Shown: piece after piece, positions 21,161-34,034 of the stretch
Layout: each line of letters opens with the position of its first letter
How positions within the stretch are numbered: the stretch's first letter is position 1
Assembly: GCA_948474755.1 (NCBI GenBank)
Contig: CAOLHI010000024.1
Coordinates: 1-64,000, forward strand
Length of the DNA stretch: 64,000 nucleotides
Direction: 5' to 3'
Source of the DNA: Ctenosaura bakeri
Taxonomy: Eukaryota; Chordata; Lepidosauria; Squamata; Iguanidae
Translations under genes and position numbers: made by a program
The notes under the pieces: generated by a model
Told to the model about the DNA's origin: nothing
Database searches by the model: none
Seen by the model: the letters and a program-made list of their open reading frames with translations, nothing else

Positions 21161-22068
21161 GGCATGCTCATCAAATTTGCAGATGACACCAAATTGGGAG
21201 GGGTTGCTAATACGCCAGAGGACAGGATCAAAATTCAAAATGACCTGGATAGATTGGAGAGCTGGGCCAGGGCGAACAAAATGAAATTCAACAGAGAGAA
21301 ATGTAAGGTCCTACACTTAGGCAGAAATAATGGAATACAGAAATATAGGATGGGGGACACGTGGCTGGATAGCAGTACGTGTGAAAGGGATCTAGGAGTC
21401 TTCATAGACCACAAGCTGAACATGAGTCAGCAGTGTGATGCGGCAGCCAAGAAAGCCAATGCAATTCTCGGCTGCATCAACAGGAGTATGGTGTCTAGAT
21501 CGAGGGAGGTACTGGTACCACTCTACTCTGCTTTGGTTAGACCCCATCTTGAATACTGTGTCCAGTTCTGGGCACCCCAATTCAAGAAGGATATTGACAA
21601 GCTGGAGCAAGTCCAGAGGAGGGTGACCAAAATGGTGAGAGGCCTGGAAAACATGCCCTATGAGGATAGACTGAGAGAGCTGGGTATGTTTAGTCTGCAG
21701 AAGAGAAGGTTAAGAGGGGACATGATAGCCATGTTTAAATATTTGAAGGGATGCCACGTAGAGGAAGGAGGGGGCTTGTTTTCTGCTGCTCCAGAAACCA
21801 GGACAAGGAGCAATGGATTCAAGCTGCAGGAAAGGAGATTCCACCTGAACCTCAGGAAGAACTTCCTGACAGTCAGGGCTGTCCGGCAGTGGAATCTGCT
21901 GCCTCGGAGAGTAGTGGAGTCTCCTACCTTGGAGGTTTTTAAGCAGAGGCTTGATGGCCATCTGTCGGGAGTGCTTTGAGGGTGTTCCTGCATGACAGGG
22001 AGTTGGACTGGATGGCCCGTGTGGTCTCTTCCAACTCTACATTTCTATGATTCTATGATTCTATGATT
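21161..22068 (+). mobile_element. CR1 LINE copy A, 5'-truncated
   Basis: It starts inside the reverse transcriptase palm at the FADD box ([10 protein letters not shown]) and stays open to the C-terminus at 21979, so the remaining frame of about 268 codons is intact. It then ends with the typical CR1 3' UTR and (ATTCTATG)n tail. It lies between FRS2 and CCT2, antisense to both. It is almost identical to copy C. Confidence 0.93.
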
Positions 22069-22112
22069 CACTTACATACCAAACGAACTAGTCACATAAT
22101 AGACCGCTTACA

Positions 22113-22436
22113 ACTTGTTTGTCCTTGTTTGCCTCAGAGCTTTCTTGTCATTGCTTTCCTCAGCCTGAGAGAGTGCGGCTTGCCCAAGGGTTTCCATGCC
22201 TGAGTGGGAATTTGAACCCTGGGCCATTTCCGCACTAGCCTGTTATAGCGCGATGATTCCACTTTCAACCTCCTCTGGAATCCTGGGGTTTGCAGTTTCG
22301 GGAGGGGCCGGGCGGCCCCTCCCGAAACTGCAAACCCCAGGATTCCAGAGGAGGTTGAAAGTGGAATCATCACGCTATAACAGGCTAGTGCGGAAATGGC
22401 CCTGGTCTCCAGCGTCCAACACTCGAACCACTACAA
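22113..22436 (-). repeat. tRNA-derived SINE copy 4, split by a MITE
   Basis: The SINE body (GGTTTCCATGCCTGAGTGGG, then AATTTGAACCCTG) resumes after 22401 with CTGGTCTCCAGCGTCCAACA and CGAACCACTACAA. Removing 22222-22404 restores the family sequence. Confidence 0.75.
22222..22401 (+). mobile_element. Palindromic Harbinger-like MITE
   Basis: A 180-bp element made of two 88-bp arms that differ at a single position around a 4-bp loop. Termini are GGCCATTTCCGCACTAGCCT and its complement. CTG on each side (22219-22221 and 22402-22404) is a 3-bp target duplication of the CWG type known for PIF/Harbinger. It is inserted into a SINE. Confidence 0.8.
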
Positions 22437-23274
22437 CGGGAAGGTCCTCCCTCCCAGAAAAAGCTAAAATCAGGGGAGCAGATTACAGGTCACCAAAAGA
22501 TTTCCTTCTGCTCCGAATAGTTGTTGGGAATAAAAAGAGAATTTGGGCAGGTGCAGATTTTCCTGTTTCTGGAAAGGGAGAAAAAGTGTTCCATTTGGTC
22601 TCTTCTGTAACAACCTGTGCCAACAGGAGGCAAATAAGTGTATTTCATAAAATCCTGAGATATCCCATAAAATATAAAAACTTTCCACTCCTGGCTCCTG
22701 TCCTAGTTCATCCCAGTCCCTGTGTTTCCCCTCCTTAAGTCACTAGATTTACAGGGTTTCATTTACAGGGTTTCATTAACTGAACTGTCTCGGATGGCAG
22801 GAATACAGGAACATAATCTTATAACAAATCAGACCATCAGCCTTAATATTGCCTGTGCTGAATGCCAGCAGCACACCTGAATTTCACAGAAGGAACTTCT
22901 AGAGCCTACCTGGTGATTCTGCGGATTTTAGCATGCGAAGCACATGGTCTACTAGCAACCTGGAAGCCTTGCCCTATGAACACCATGTTTCTCCAAATCT
23001 TAATCAAAAGAACTCTTCAGTCAATACCAAAATCAACACCAACAGGAACTGTTGAGTTGAAGGTAAAGTTAGCTTAGAAATTCCTGGGAATTAGAATGGG
23101 CCAAACTAGGTAATAAATCCCTAGCTCTTGATACTTACTACCTTTAGCATTTAGTCCATCACAGCTAATATTGTACAGTGTACTTACAAATAAAATTCTG
23201 ATTTCAGTTGATTTGGACACAAGGAACAATATAATCCCACACCAAACACCAAAGAAACAATAAACACTTTTACA
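22437..23274. other. Intergenic gap between FRS2 and CCT2
   Basis: I recognise no coding exon, RNA gene or named repeat here. Confidence 0.5.
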
Positions 23275-23291
23275 TAGTAAAAATCAGATAT

Positions 23292-23297
23292 TTTATT
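23292..23297 (-). terminator. FRS2: Distal FRS2 poly(A) signal
   Basis: AATAAA on the minus strand is followed within 20-50 nt by a GT-rich tract (GTGTTTATTG, then TTTGGTGTTTGGTGTGG), the layout of a strong cleavage and polyadenylation site. Confidence 0.55.
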
Positions 23298-24709
23298 GCC
23301 ATGCTACTGTTCTTATGAAGCTGGCACTGGTGAGGGGACAATGTTGTCAATAATACAGAATACATTTTAAAATGGACATTGGGTAAGCTCAATGTAAAAG
23401 CAAGCCAAAATTAAGTGGTAGTATATGGACGATGAAAAAGAAAATATATTAGCTGTAGTATAAATGTTACTCTCTTAAAAGGAAGCCTGGAATGTTTGAA
23501 AAGAATAATTGTGGGGAAAGTGGGACTTAAAACAGTTTGTGAACTTTTGGGAATATTTTGGCAACTCTTTAGACTTTTTTTATAAAATAAAACTCTAGAA
23601 AGCTACTTTTATACAAAGTTGCTATATTGATGCCTTTATGTAGGAAAACATTTTAAAATGCAAAATTAGGACATACAACAACAGCTTTACAGTATTTTAC
23701 AATGTAATGACAAAAGTAACATACAAACACAATTTTGGCTTTTTATAGAAATGTATAGTTAGGCATTTAAGAAATGCATTTGTGGCACACTGGTGATTAC
23801 AGGACTTTATTGTCCATTTTAATGCTAAGACTTTAGATCAGTTGTACTGTAAATTCTGAAACATTATTTTCTCCTCTAATCTCACAGTGGTTCTGAAGAC
23901 ATAAGTAACACTACAATGGAATGAAATGTTATGTCTAGAAATAAAAAAGCAAGGCACCATACTTGCTGGCTGAGACATGCCATATTGGTACACCATACAA
24001 ACACTATTTTCTTTTACAAAAGTGGAAGCATTTCCTATACATTCAGTAGCAATCAATGTCTTCAGAAATAAGACAGCTTGCGTTCAAGGTTTGGCAATTC
24101 TCAGGGGAAATAAAGAATTAGTACCATATACATATTTTTAATATAGAGAATGTGTGTATTGCATTGAAAATTAACAGGGAATTCAGGTTGTAAGATCCAC
24201 TGCTAAGTAAAAAGTACAGAAATTCCTGAGCGAAGGACCCTTTCGATTTTTAAACCCACTTGTTTTACACACAATACTCCAAACATCAATGTACCAATGA
24301 AAGTAAAATTCAAATAGTAATCTCAACTTTAAACACAAATAGGAATTTAAAACTTTCAGATATTATTCATATAATTACAATAGTATCATCTTTTCAGGTC
24401 ATATGTGAAAGTCAAACATGTCACTTAGTCTGAGGCAAACATGATGTGTTCTGCTAAATGAATGTAAGTTATGCATGAGAAGATTTCTGTAACTCTTTAC
24501 ACATTGCAGGAATAGAGGGGGTAAGCAGGGGGGATTTTTGTGGCAAAGGACTATCAGCTTTACACTCTTTTTTCATTGCAAACCAAGATTTAGAGGTGGG
24601 GGTGGGAAACAATATTACCAATCCCAATTTGTGGTTAACACTAGCTGTCCTTGTGACTGGCTGGCACATATGAGGCTGACTGTCAAACTGTTCCAAAATG
24701 CCTTAAGGG

Positions 24710-24745
24710 GTGTGTGCGTGCGTGCGTGGGTGCATGTGTGTGTGT
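24710..24745 (+). repeat. (GTGC/GT)n microsatellite
   Basis: Alternating GTGTGTGCGTGCGTGCGTGG and TGTGTGTGTG within the probable FRS2 3' UTR. Confidence 0.85.
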
Positions 24746-27369
24746 AAACGTAAAACATATGGCCTTGGTATCTACGTAATCTGGTCTTTAACTGCAAATC
24801 AAGTCTAGCCCCACATTACAAACTTTATGGCAAGATTTCCAGGGGACAGTTGTCAAAGAAGCCTTCTCATGGCAAGCCCTTTATTAACACTTAGGAAGAC
24901 AGTCTTTTACAAAGATAGCAAACAATCTCATTCACAATGACAGCCATACATTTCATTTTATACACAAAGGTACACAGCAAAAAGCATGTATTTTACCAAA
25001 TATGTATTTTGTCCACCTAAAAAAATGATAAAAGCATTCTAAATGCTCTTTGAAATTATATTTTTAAAACTCATTAAAAAAACTTAACTGTTCAGGGACA
25101 CTTAAAAGCCATGTTGTCTAATATTAAATTTCATCTTCATATTCTCACACAAAATACTACCTCTATGTGGAGTAAATTCTGGGTTGGAACCTGTTAAGAG
25201 AGCAGAAGTTTTGGAAGAAAATGTGCATATCCTATTCTCTACCCCTGCCTAAGAGGTCAGGGAATCTTTCTGGACAAGGTAGGCTGCAGTGCACATGCCT
25301 GCTAGAGGAAAGGTCCCAGATTGAGTGTCCCAGATTGGGCAGAAGCACCATGTACAAGAAGAGCTCAAGTCATATAAGGACCTCTCCCAAGCAGAGCTCT
25401 GCCTTGCATCCACTAACTTCCAGAAATAGTTTCTTAGGAATTGCAGTGGGGGGAAAGTGCAGGAAAATCCCAGTCTCTAAGCTTCCTTCTATTCATGATT
25501 TCAGAATCCTGCCTAGTGTACCAATGGTGTAGTCCAGCAGAACATCTGAAAATAATCTAGGCCACACCTCAAGAACAATTATTTATTAAGACCTTTAGTA
25601 ACTGGAGTCATTCCACTCATTACATTTGAAAAGTTAATGCTGGTTAGTGTTATTTAAAGTAATGTTTTCGGATTTCAGAAGAATGTAACATTCGTTTGGA
25701 GATCATGTGTACCTTGAAACATACATCAGGAACGTTATACAGTACTTTAAAGTCAAAATATCTTGGGAGATGTTTTGCAGGAACTCAACTGCTGTATACA
25801 AGATCCTGTTTTACAACCAATGAAAGGTGCAGTAATTCTATTGCTATTTTTATGTGTTCCTCAATAGTGGGAAGCAAGAATTTATATTTCAGGCAGTTCC
25901 TGAAGACTCTATTGTTACTGTGAACATGTCAAATGGGACTACATTGTTGTTCACACAGAAAATGAAAGCCTAAAAGTGATACCAGTGATATTAACAAGGA
26001 AGGCATGAAGGAAGCTGACCAACTAGCACTAATGATGGGAAGAGAGCAGTACAATGTCAGAATATTTGTTCAGGCAATATTATTAATTATAACTTCTGGA
26101 TTTAAAGGAGTGAACATTTACTTCAACCTTTTCTTAGTAAAGTTACAAGGGATTCATTTTTAAGAAAAGGAAAAAAAAGATTTCATTAACTAGATGAATC
26201 CAGGAATGAGAATCCAAACTGTAACAAAATTCACAAATGTACCATTATGAGATCATGTTCAATACTGTTTGGGTTTAGTCCACTTAATTATCATCCATAT
26301 AAGATTAGTGTACTGCTAATTTAAAAAGTAATGTACACTGCAGTGGAAGAAACAGTACTAATGATAAAAATTCCAGGCCAAGATATACTTTGTACAATCT
26401 GTACGTTCTTACACTATGTCTGCCCCAAAATGTATTTCATCTTTCATTTCATCTTTCCTCACTGGTCTAGAAATAAATCTTAGCAAGTTTCCTGTACATA
26501 TCTATTTCTTTCCAGGGTTTAGGAAAATGCAGCCACACAATTTTGAACTTCAACACACTGCATAAATATCCAGTACATTTTAAGAAAACTTCTAAAAACT
26601 GTGGGAAGGAGAAAAAGAGTAAAAGATAACAATCTTGAGATGTAGGCCATATGTAGCTCATTTCTGAGGTCAAAGAGTAGTCAGGTTCTACCAGGGTTAT
26701 GCAGAACCCAGGTTCTCCACTTCTGTTAGAAGTCTTGCTAATTTTGTCTCTCAGTAAACATGTGCAATAGTGCAAAATTATTTGAAACATAATAATGAAA
26801 GAAATGATAATTAAAAAAAAATAGCAAATGAGGAAGGGTGGAACAGTGACCACAAAAAGGAGAGATCAATTTTGATCTGCACCAGTCATACAAAATGTTT
26901 GTACCTCAATGTGTGATCCTATGGAAGAAGAAAAAAGTTGGGCATTCCCACAGACCCCATGTCACTTTGCTGACTGGGCCCCTTAGCATATAAAAGCAGA
27001 AGAAGCTTATATTTTAAGAAATTACTGATGCAGAACACAATCACAGTACAAACAAATGCAAAGACTATTCACCCCACATTGACACCTCAGGCATGACTAT
27101 TTCTGCCAAGTTTTTAGCTTATTTCTGCTAAAAACTTGTGTGAATAGAACTGGCACATCAGTAAAATTAAAAATAAGACATGGAGATTATTTAATCATCT
27201 CACATTATGGCAGAATGTTGTTCAAAGATGATTACATCAACAAGGTGTCTTGTCCAGGAGGCAAACAAAAGGGCTGTACATGTGTTCAGTATGACCGTGG
27301 GATTAATTGCATGAACTCCATGATGGCACAGAAATGTGGTACTCTCTAAAGCAATTATACCATAATGCA

Positions 27370-27555
27370 GCCATGAATACAACTGATCTCATCTGATTTT
27401 GGAAGCTTAACAGTCAGGCCTAGTTAGAATGTGATGAGACCACCTGGGACTATTGGTGATCTTCCAAAAGCCTGGTAAACTGTTAACCAGCCAAACTTGA
27501 CAAAACTGGGCCAATAATCTGACTCGGTAAGCAGTAGCTTCCCATATTTGTAATT
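27370..27555 (+). repeat. 5S-rRNA-derived SINE (degenerate)
   Basis: CTGATCTCATCTGATTTTGG, AAGCTTAACAGTCAGGCCTA and GACCACCTGGGACTATTGG parallel the 5S rRNA internal promoter and 3' half (GATCTCGTCTGATCTCGGAA). The non-5S tail GACTCGGTAAGCAGTAGCTT marks it as a SINE and not a 5S gene. Confidence 0.75.
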
Positions 27556-29120
27556 CCAGCTTCTTCATTTGTGGTAGCAGAAATTTGGTAGCAGAAAAAG
27601 TGCTTGGAAATATGTTATCAATATCTGGTAAAATATAAACTCAATATACCTCCTTGTACTGCATCTGAAATGCATTCTTTGTTGGTTATGTTTGTTTCAG
27701 TAAAATATTTTAAAAAAACAATAAAAATGATAAAAATTTATCTGGTAAAATATCTGAAACTATTATTGAGTCAGAGGAATTTCCTGTGATATAGGAACAC
27801 AGAGCTGTATGGGGTACAGCTGTTTGTTACCGTGCTTAGAAATCTAACTAGCCTCAAATCAAAGCAGTCTCCATCTACCCTCCCTTCTATTTTGCCACTA
27901 TATGCCAAAATACAGACCTCAGGAACATGGACCTTTGAAGAATAACATGCAGAATAAGGATCTATATGCAAATTTGACTGCCAAAAGAAAAGTTGGGTTA
28001 TACTGATAAGCTCCTACACTTCTGGATTTAGAAAGTCTCCCCTGTCCCCGCAAAAAAAACCCCAAACCTAAGATTTTATATGGATAACTGTTAGATGGTT
28101 TTCCAGGTAGTGTTGCCTATATCTATTAGTCAATAAATCTAGTGAAACTGCATTATAGAGGTACATCAGACTGTCACATCTGCCCCTTGTATTTTTCACC
28201 TCAATAATAACACGAGTAAATATACTGTACCTTTCTACAGTAAGGAAAGGGTGGACTAATTCACAGCTAAGATTAACAAATAAGGGTACCAGAGAAATAC
28301 GTCATGCATTATTATTTCTGCATGAAAACATGAGCTGACTGTAAAACCAAAGGGGTACTGCAACTTTCTGAAGCAAGTTTCACTATTATCTTACTTATTT
28401 CCTCAAAAGTAAAGCACTTTCTTGGTAAGCAGACCGCAAGTCCAAAAGAAGTATTAATACTGACGGCAAAGTAAAAAAGGAGCCCCAAGTCTGCAAATGA
28501 GGAGTTTTATCACAAAGTTTACAGGTCTCCAATAAAGTGCATATCTTGTCATTTGATAGCAGCGAATTAGATATACTGCCCCACTGAAGGGGCAAAGAGG
28601 AATTTTCAGGTGACATAATATGAGAAAGGAAAGAACTAGTACAATTTCTTTCCAACATACATGGCAATTGGCAAGTAGGTGGTGTTCAGATGGATTATAC
28701 ATATGAGAACAACACGGGAACAGTATTCAGAGACAACTGATCAAACTGCAGCTGTGCATCAAGGAATATGCTGTGGTTATATCTTCTTTCTCATTATACT
28801 TTACTGGATACTCTGCAGTATTCATCTGCTACATGCAAGGTCCCGAGCTTAACAGCATGGCATACTGGCAGCTAGGCTTTAGGTTGCTGCAGAGGAGAGG
28901 CTTCAGTAAAGTTCTGGTATATTCTATTTACAATTGCTTATAGAAAATCTCAGAGGTTCCCTATCTTCTCAAAAAGTAGCAAAATCAGAACCTTTTCATT
29001 TCCAGACAGTGTTCGTAGCTAAATAGAAAGAGATTAAAAGTTTTAAAACTTCTATAAAAATTACTTCTTTGTCCAAATTGGGTTAAATCTGCAACCACTA
29101 TAGCACCTTAAGAAGAGATG

Positions 29121-29316
29121 GTTGTTTGTTATTGTGTGCCTTCGAGTCGTTTCTGACTTATGGTGACCCTAAGGTGAAAATCAGGTTTTTTTCTGGGGCT
29201 GAGAACGTGTGACGTGCCCAAGATCACCGAGTGGGTTTCCATGACTGAGCAGAGAATTGAACCCTGGTCTTCAGGACTGCAGTCCAACACTCAAGCCATT
29301 ACTCTACGCTGCCTTT
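29121..29316 (-). repeat. tRNA-derived SINE copy 5
   Basis: Plus strand TTGTGTGCCTTCGAGTCGTT, then GGGTTTCCATGACTGAGC and a tRNA-like head AACACTCAAGCCATTACTCT; the same family as 3147-3342. Confidence 0.85.
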
Positions 29317-30289
29317 CTAAGAAGGGATCATACCTACCAAATGACAGATAAATAAGTCGAGGGCATGTTGTTGAACATTCTTTAAGATTTGGATTTTAAT
29401 AAATAAAAATGCCAGTAATTTTTTATTTCTTGGTAGAACTGAAAGAAATTTGCAGTCCTCTAGGGGCTTCTGGAAACCTTTTTTTTCCTCACACACACTC
29501 TTTTTTGAGCTGAAAAAAGTACAGCTTGGGGAGTCTAGAAGAGTTAGGGGCTGTGTGCATCCCTGGGGCCACATTTTGCCCACGCCGTTGTTAGACAGTG
29601 TTGGAAGAATGGCCTTTTTCACAGGTCATTCTTGCAGCACCAATCTCATCTCTGCTTGATATCCTACCTCTCTCTCATGGTTGTTTATAGTTCCGCAAAG
29701 CAATGTGAGCCTTGTGGGAATCAGAAACCAGTATTAATACTTTTATCTGATATCTCTCTATCCTATAAAAAAGAAGGAAGCCCTGGAATCAAGAATTTCA
29801 TCAAAGTCACAATCTTTCTTCCAAACCCAAATGATTTCAGAGCCTCTGGTAAAAGCTGTGATAGGAATACAAAGTTAACCAGCCAATCAATCAACCCCAC
29901 TCTTTCCCTTACCCATCCACCCTGGATATTTTCATAGAAAGATCTGAAAGATGTCAACCCATCCTCCCAACATACCTCCAAAATCCTGAAACTTTTTATA
30001 AGCATCACTTGGCATTCTGTCTTAGTTCTGGGAACTTTCCAGTGAAGCTTACTTTACTTCAGAAATCAGAACCAGTCTGAATGAATCTGGCTCATGTTTC
30101 AAGCTTTGCCTGAAACTTTTGTACATCCCCTGATTTTATCTGTATATCTCATTGTAATATCAAATATCATAAGTAGGGCGGTATTCAGTCCTTTAAGTAT
30201 TATTGAAATTGAGATAAAACTCACAAATGAACAGAGAAGGAGTTTTGCCAGGGTATTGTTCACAAAAGAACAGGGATACAACAATATAT

Positions 30290-30475
30290 TTTGCCTGCTA
30301 TACTGGAGGCAGGATGCCCCTGTATAGCAGGTGCTGGGGAACATGAGCCAGAGAGTGTTCACGTACGGTTGTAGGCTTTTCTTGGTAATTTGCTTGGCTA
30401 TAGTGGGAAAATAATGCCAGACTAGATAGTAATTTGATTTAGTCTAGCAAGGCTCTCTTGATATTATTATGTTTC
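30290..30475 (+). repeat. Interspersed repeat 3' segment
   Basis: GCCAGACTAGATAGTAATTT and TAGTCTAGCAAGGCTCTCTT resemble the 3' end of a common squamate repeat (pattern ACTAGAT...GTCT...CAGCAAGGCTCTTCTTATG). A related fragment is at 45445-45500. Confidence 0.45.
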
Positions 30476-31079
30476 TAACTGATTGCAGGGGCAGGGGGGA
30501 GGCAGCTCTTCCAAATATTCTTGGAAGACATTTAGCTTTTGAATAGCTTGCATGCAGTTTTGTTCAATACCAAGGGGCAAGTATTGAGAGATGTGAAAAT
30601 TCAGAGGAAAACTGAAAAATCTGAATTATCACACTTTTTTTCACCAAAATCATCTTTTAGCATTTTTTTTTTCTAATAAAAAGTTGAATGTTGCAGGAGA
30701 GATTACTTACACAGCATTTTCTTTGTTCGGAATGAGAGGGTCACTTCTGAAAGCAATGTTAACATTTACCTTGCTACAAATCTTTTACACAAAGATTCAA
30801 AGACAGCAAATTTTAATGATCAAAATATTGCTAATGTATAGCAGTACTCTGAAGATGTGATGCTGTAAAAATATTCTCAAATGTAGCAGAATACAGAACA
30901 TATTCAGGAACCTGGTTCTTTTGTGAAGTCCATTAAGCTTCAAATGAAAGTTCAGAACTTGAAGTTATGGATCTGGTGAAGGAGAGACAATCCTAGTATT
31001 TTCAGTTACTCATTAACTGAGATCCCATGGCATATAAATAAAATAAAATGGATGTGGGGCAGCTAATTTTCTCTATAGT

Positions 31080-31175
31080 GACTGAACGCTCAAGCCTGCT
31101 CCTATCAGTGTTTACTCAGGAGAAAGTCCCAGTGAATTCAATGGCATGTAATCCCAAAGAAGTGTGCACAGGACA
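31080..31175 (+). repeat. Short self-complementary interspersed repeat
   Basis: TTTACTCAGGAGAAAGTCCC with AGTGAATTCAATGGCATGTA is one copy of a short repeat that recurs at 31413-31503 and 43757-43830, each with a TTACTC...AATTCAAT(G/A)...TTACTC core. Confidence 0.5.
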
Positions 31176-31412
31176 TTTCCAAGACAATGCATGACTGCAA
31201 AGTGTAACCAGGTATCTAAATTTACTGCTGCTCCATAATTTTTAGAGCTTCTCTCTAAAAACATGAGTTCCTGTTGCTTCTGCATGATAATGCTCAGGTT
31301 TACATTCTATTTTGAAGCCCAAACAATAAAATATTTGTTTACTGCAATACTGATAATGTTTATGTCAATTCATGTTTTCTATTTTACAATTGCTGGAAAT
31401 AAAGACACCTTG

Positions 31413-31503
31413 CAATACAATCTTATGTGTGTTTACTGAGATTTGTCACTGAATTCAATAAGACTTACTCCCATTTAAGCATCTAGAGGACTGCAGTCTT
31501 AGA
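31413..31503 (+). repeat. Short self-complementary interspersed repeat, second copy
   Basis: GTGTTTACTGAGATTTGTCA, CTGAATTCAATAAGACTTAC, TCCCATTTAAGCAT: same layout as the copy at 31080. Confidence 0.5.
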
Positions 31504-34034
31504 TTTGCAGCTGCTGCACTATAACACTGGACAGATTTGTAATTATTCTTTAAATAATGATGTTTATAATTTTAAATTTCATAAATATAACAGTACCATT
31601 ATGTGCTAAGTTATATTATACAATTCATACACTTAATGTAAAAAAATTCAGGTTTATAAGAAAGTAAGTTTCTCATATTGTGATCTTCCTCCTTATTTCT
31701 ACCTTTTTCATTTCCAAAGTAAAAGCTTTCTGAAACTGATAGGAGCAGTGGTACCATTCTGCAAGCATCATGACAATGCTTGCTTCCTCTGCAACTCCAC
31801 TAGTCTGTGCTACTATAAATTTTGCACTTCAATAGCTGTACTCCAGGCATCTTTACTGTGAAAGTGACAGAGTCCTGAAGAGATTATCAGATAAGATCCA
31901 CAGATACCAAAGGTACCTGAAATATTCAACAGTATCATCCATCTATTAAAGAGTTAACTTCATATCTTGATAAATACTGATTTCAGAGATTCTCCACACA
32001 TTCAGTAGCTACTCAGTTCATAAGACTTGCTGTGCCAGCAAACATATCTTAAGACAGAACACGATGACATCAAACTCAGCACACCAGCACAAAAAAGTAC
32101 ATTATGACAGCAATGAAAGAATGTTATGCTTAACATCTTAAACAGATATCCCAATGCAGATGTTTAAGACAAAGATCCTGGTCTCACAGAAACCAAGAGT
32201 GCTATTATTAATGGAACCATGTTATTGACTTTTCTTGATAAATCCTACAATTCACACCCACCATTCAATGGCCCACAATTATTTTCTGGAAGAAGCCAAA
32301 CGTGAAAACTCATGCCTCAACATACCCGCCTCTAAGGTGCCACAGCACTTTCTATTCTCAGACATCTAATATGCATCTTTCCATTTGTGCAAGTAATAAA
32401 GAAGGCCTTTCTGATAAGTGATAGTATTACCAATGGGCCTTCAGAAAGCGTTTCCATGGTAATACAGAAACTGAAAAAGATGCTACACAGAAAATACACT
32501 GAACAAAGACTATGTACAAAATTAAGAGTTTACAACCTAAAGACTGTACAACAGAGGTGGAAAAGGTGAATGAAAAGCAAGGAAAGGAACAGACATTTTA
32601 CAGAGTTAGAAGTAAAAATATCCCACCACAGAGATAATGTAATTATAAATAAGATCACAACTGTTTAGAGTGAATGTATCTGTACAACACAGAAGAAAAT
32701 ATGGCAAACTTAAACCAAGACTGATTTCAGATGCTGATGAGGAGAGGCGTGATTTTTCACATGGCAACGGTAACAAGTCAGTTCTGAAGCTCTATTTTCA
32801 AGATGGCCCAAAAAGCACTAGTGCACTGGTAGATAATATTTCTGCATACACAAGGGAGAATTGACTGGGTGTTGTTTCTTTCCTTCTGACTGCATCCTTT
32901 CAGGCTGCCTGATGGGATGCTGGTCTCCAAAAGCAAGGGGAGGGACTGGATGCAGGGGGCTCACTTCTCAACACAGCACTGGGCCAAAAACCCCACAGAA
33001 TGCTACAATCAATCATATAGCCATTTGGCCTTACAGCACCATATTCTTTTGATGACAGCCTTTTCAGTTAACTAAAAGGTGCAGTTTTATCCAGGTGTAT
33101 CTCACCTCCCTGTAAAACAGTATGCATTCTTTGCAGAGAAAAAAAAATCCTGTTAACTGACACACAATCTTATTCTGAAATCAAAATAGATCTGACAATA
33201 AGAGAACGGTTCTCAATTTCTAGTTGCTGGATTTGTAGTTGGGTGATTTTAAAGTGCATCTGGTCATTAGTTCATAGCCTGTTTTAAAACTGAAACCAAG
33301 TGCTACATGATATTCTAATATATGTCTATCAAGTTGCAGATTTGCATAATTTTTTTCTCAGCCTCTAGCCAGACAACTCTTTAAAGTAATGGCACTCTAG
33401 TCAGCATTTTTAAATCTGAAATCTATTAACTGGCTATATTTACAGACTTGCATTCTTCCGTACCATAGCAAGCCGCTCCTATTGGGAGGGTTTTGGGGGG
33501 GGGGTCAGTCCTATTAAACATTGATTCACAGCCCACAAACTCATTTAGTCCATAAAAATGGATAAAATGATTTGTACCATTTTAAAACACAACTCAGCCT
33601 AATCAGAAGCTCTCTCATTGGGGCTACGTGATCTTGAACACATGAATCTTCAGATATATATTATGATAGACTACACTGATCTGGGAGCAATGCAATTTTC
33701 AGGAGGCATAGAAATGTCGTAACACCTTCAGTGACTTTATGGACTTGGCCAGTCTGTCGACACTGGCACACCACTACAACTTTCAGTCAGTGAAACAGGC
33801 ACTATAAAAAGATGGCAGCACTGACCAAAAGCTGCTCCTACAATTGTAAAATGATAGTGTTATTTAATACTCTCTCTACCTTAAAATTCCCTTTAACAAG
33901 CACATGAAGAAAAAAAACCTCTATAAATCTATGAAAAGTGATAGCATTTAAAAAATCAAACAGGGTACTCATTCAATTTTTTTAAAAAAAAAACTTCACA
34001 AAGGTGCAAATGATTTAACTAATGCTTTCCAGGC

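Larger units (their letters stand above)
23275..34034 (-). other. FRS2: Probable FRS2 3' UTR (long, AT-rich)
   Basis: Following the FRS2 stop, about 10.7 kb of mostly AT-rich DNA has few recognisable transposons (a 5S-derived SINE, a tRNA-derived SINE and short repeats between 27 and 31.5 kb) and no credible coding exon. Several AATAAA hexamers occur on the minus strand (for example 23806-23811), so shorter isoforms are likely. The most distal strong signal is at 23292-23297. Extent is inferred, not shown. Confidence 0.45.

Noticed and set aside
25221..26853. Open frames in the probable FRS2 3' UTR
   Set aside because: Short, not bounded by convincing splice sites, no recognisable domain, and AT-rich like the surrounding sequence.
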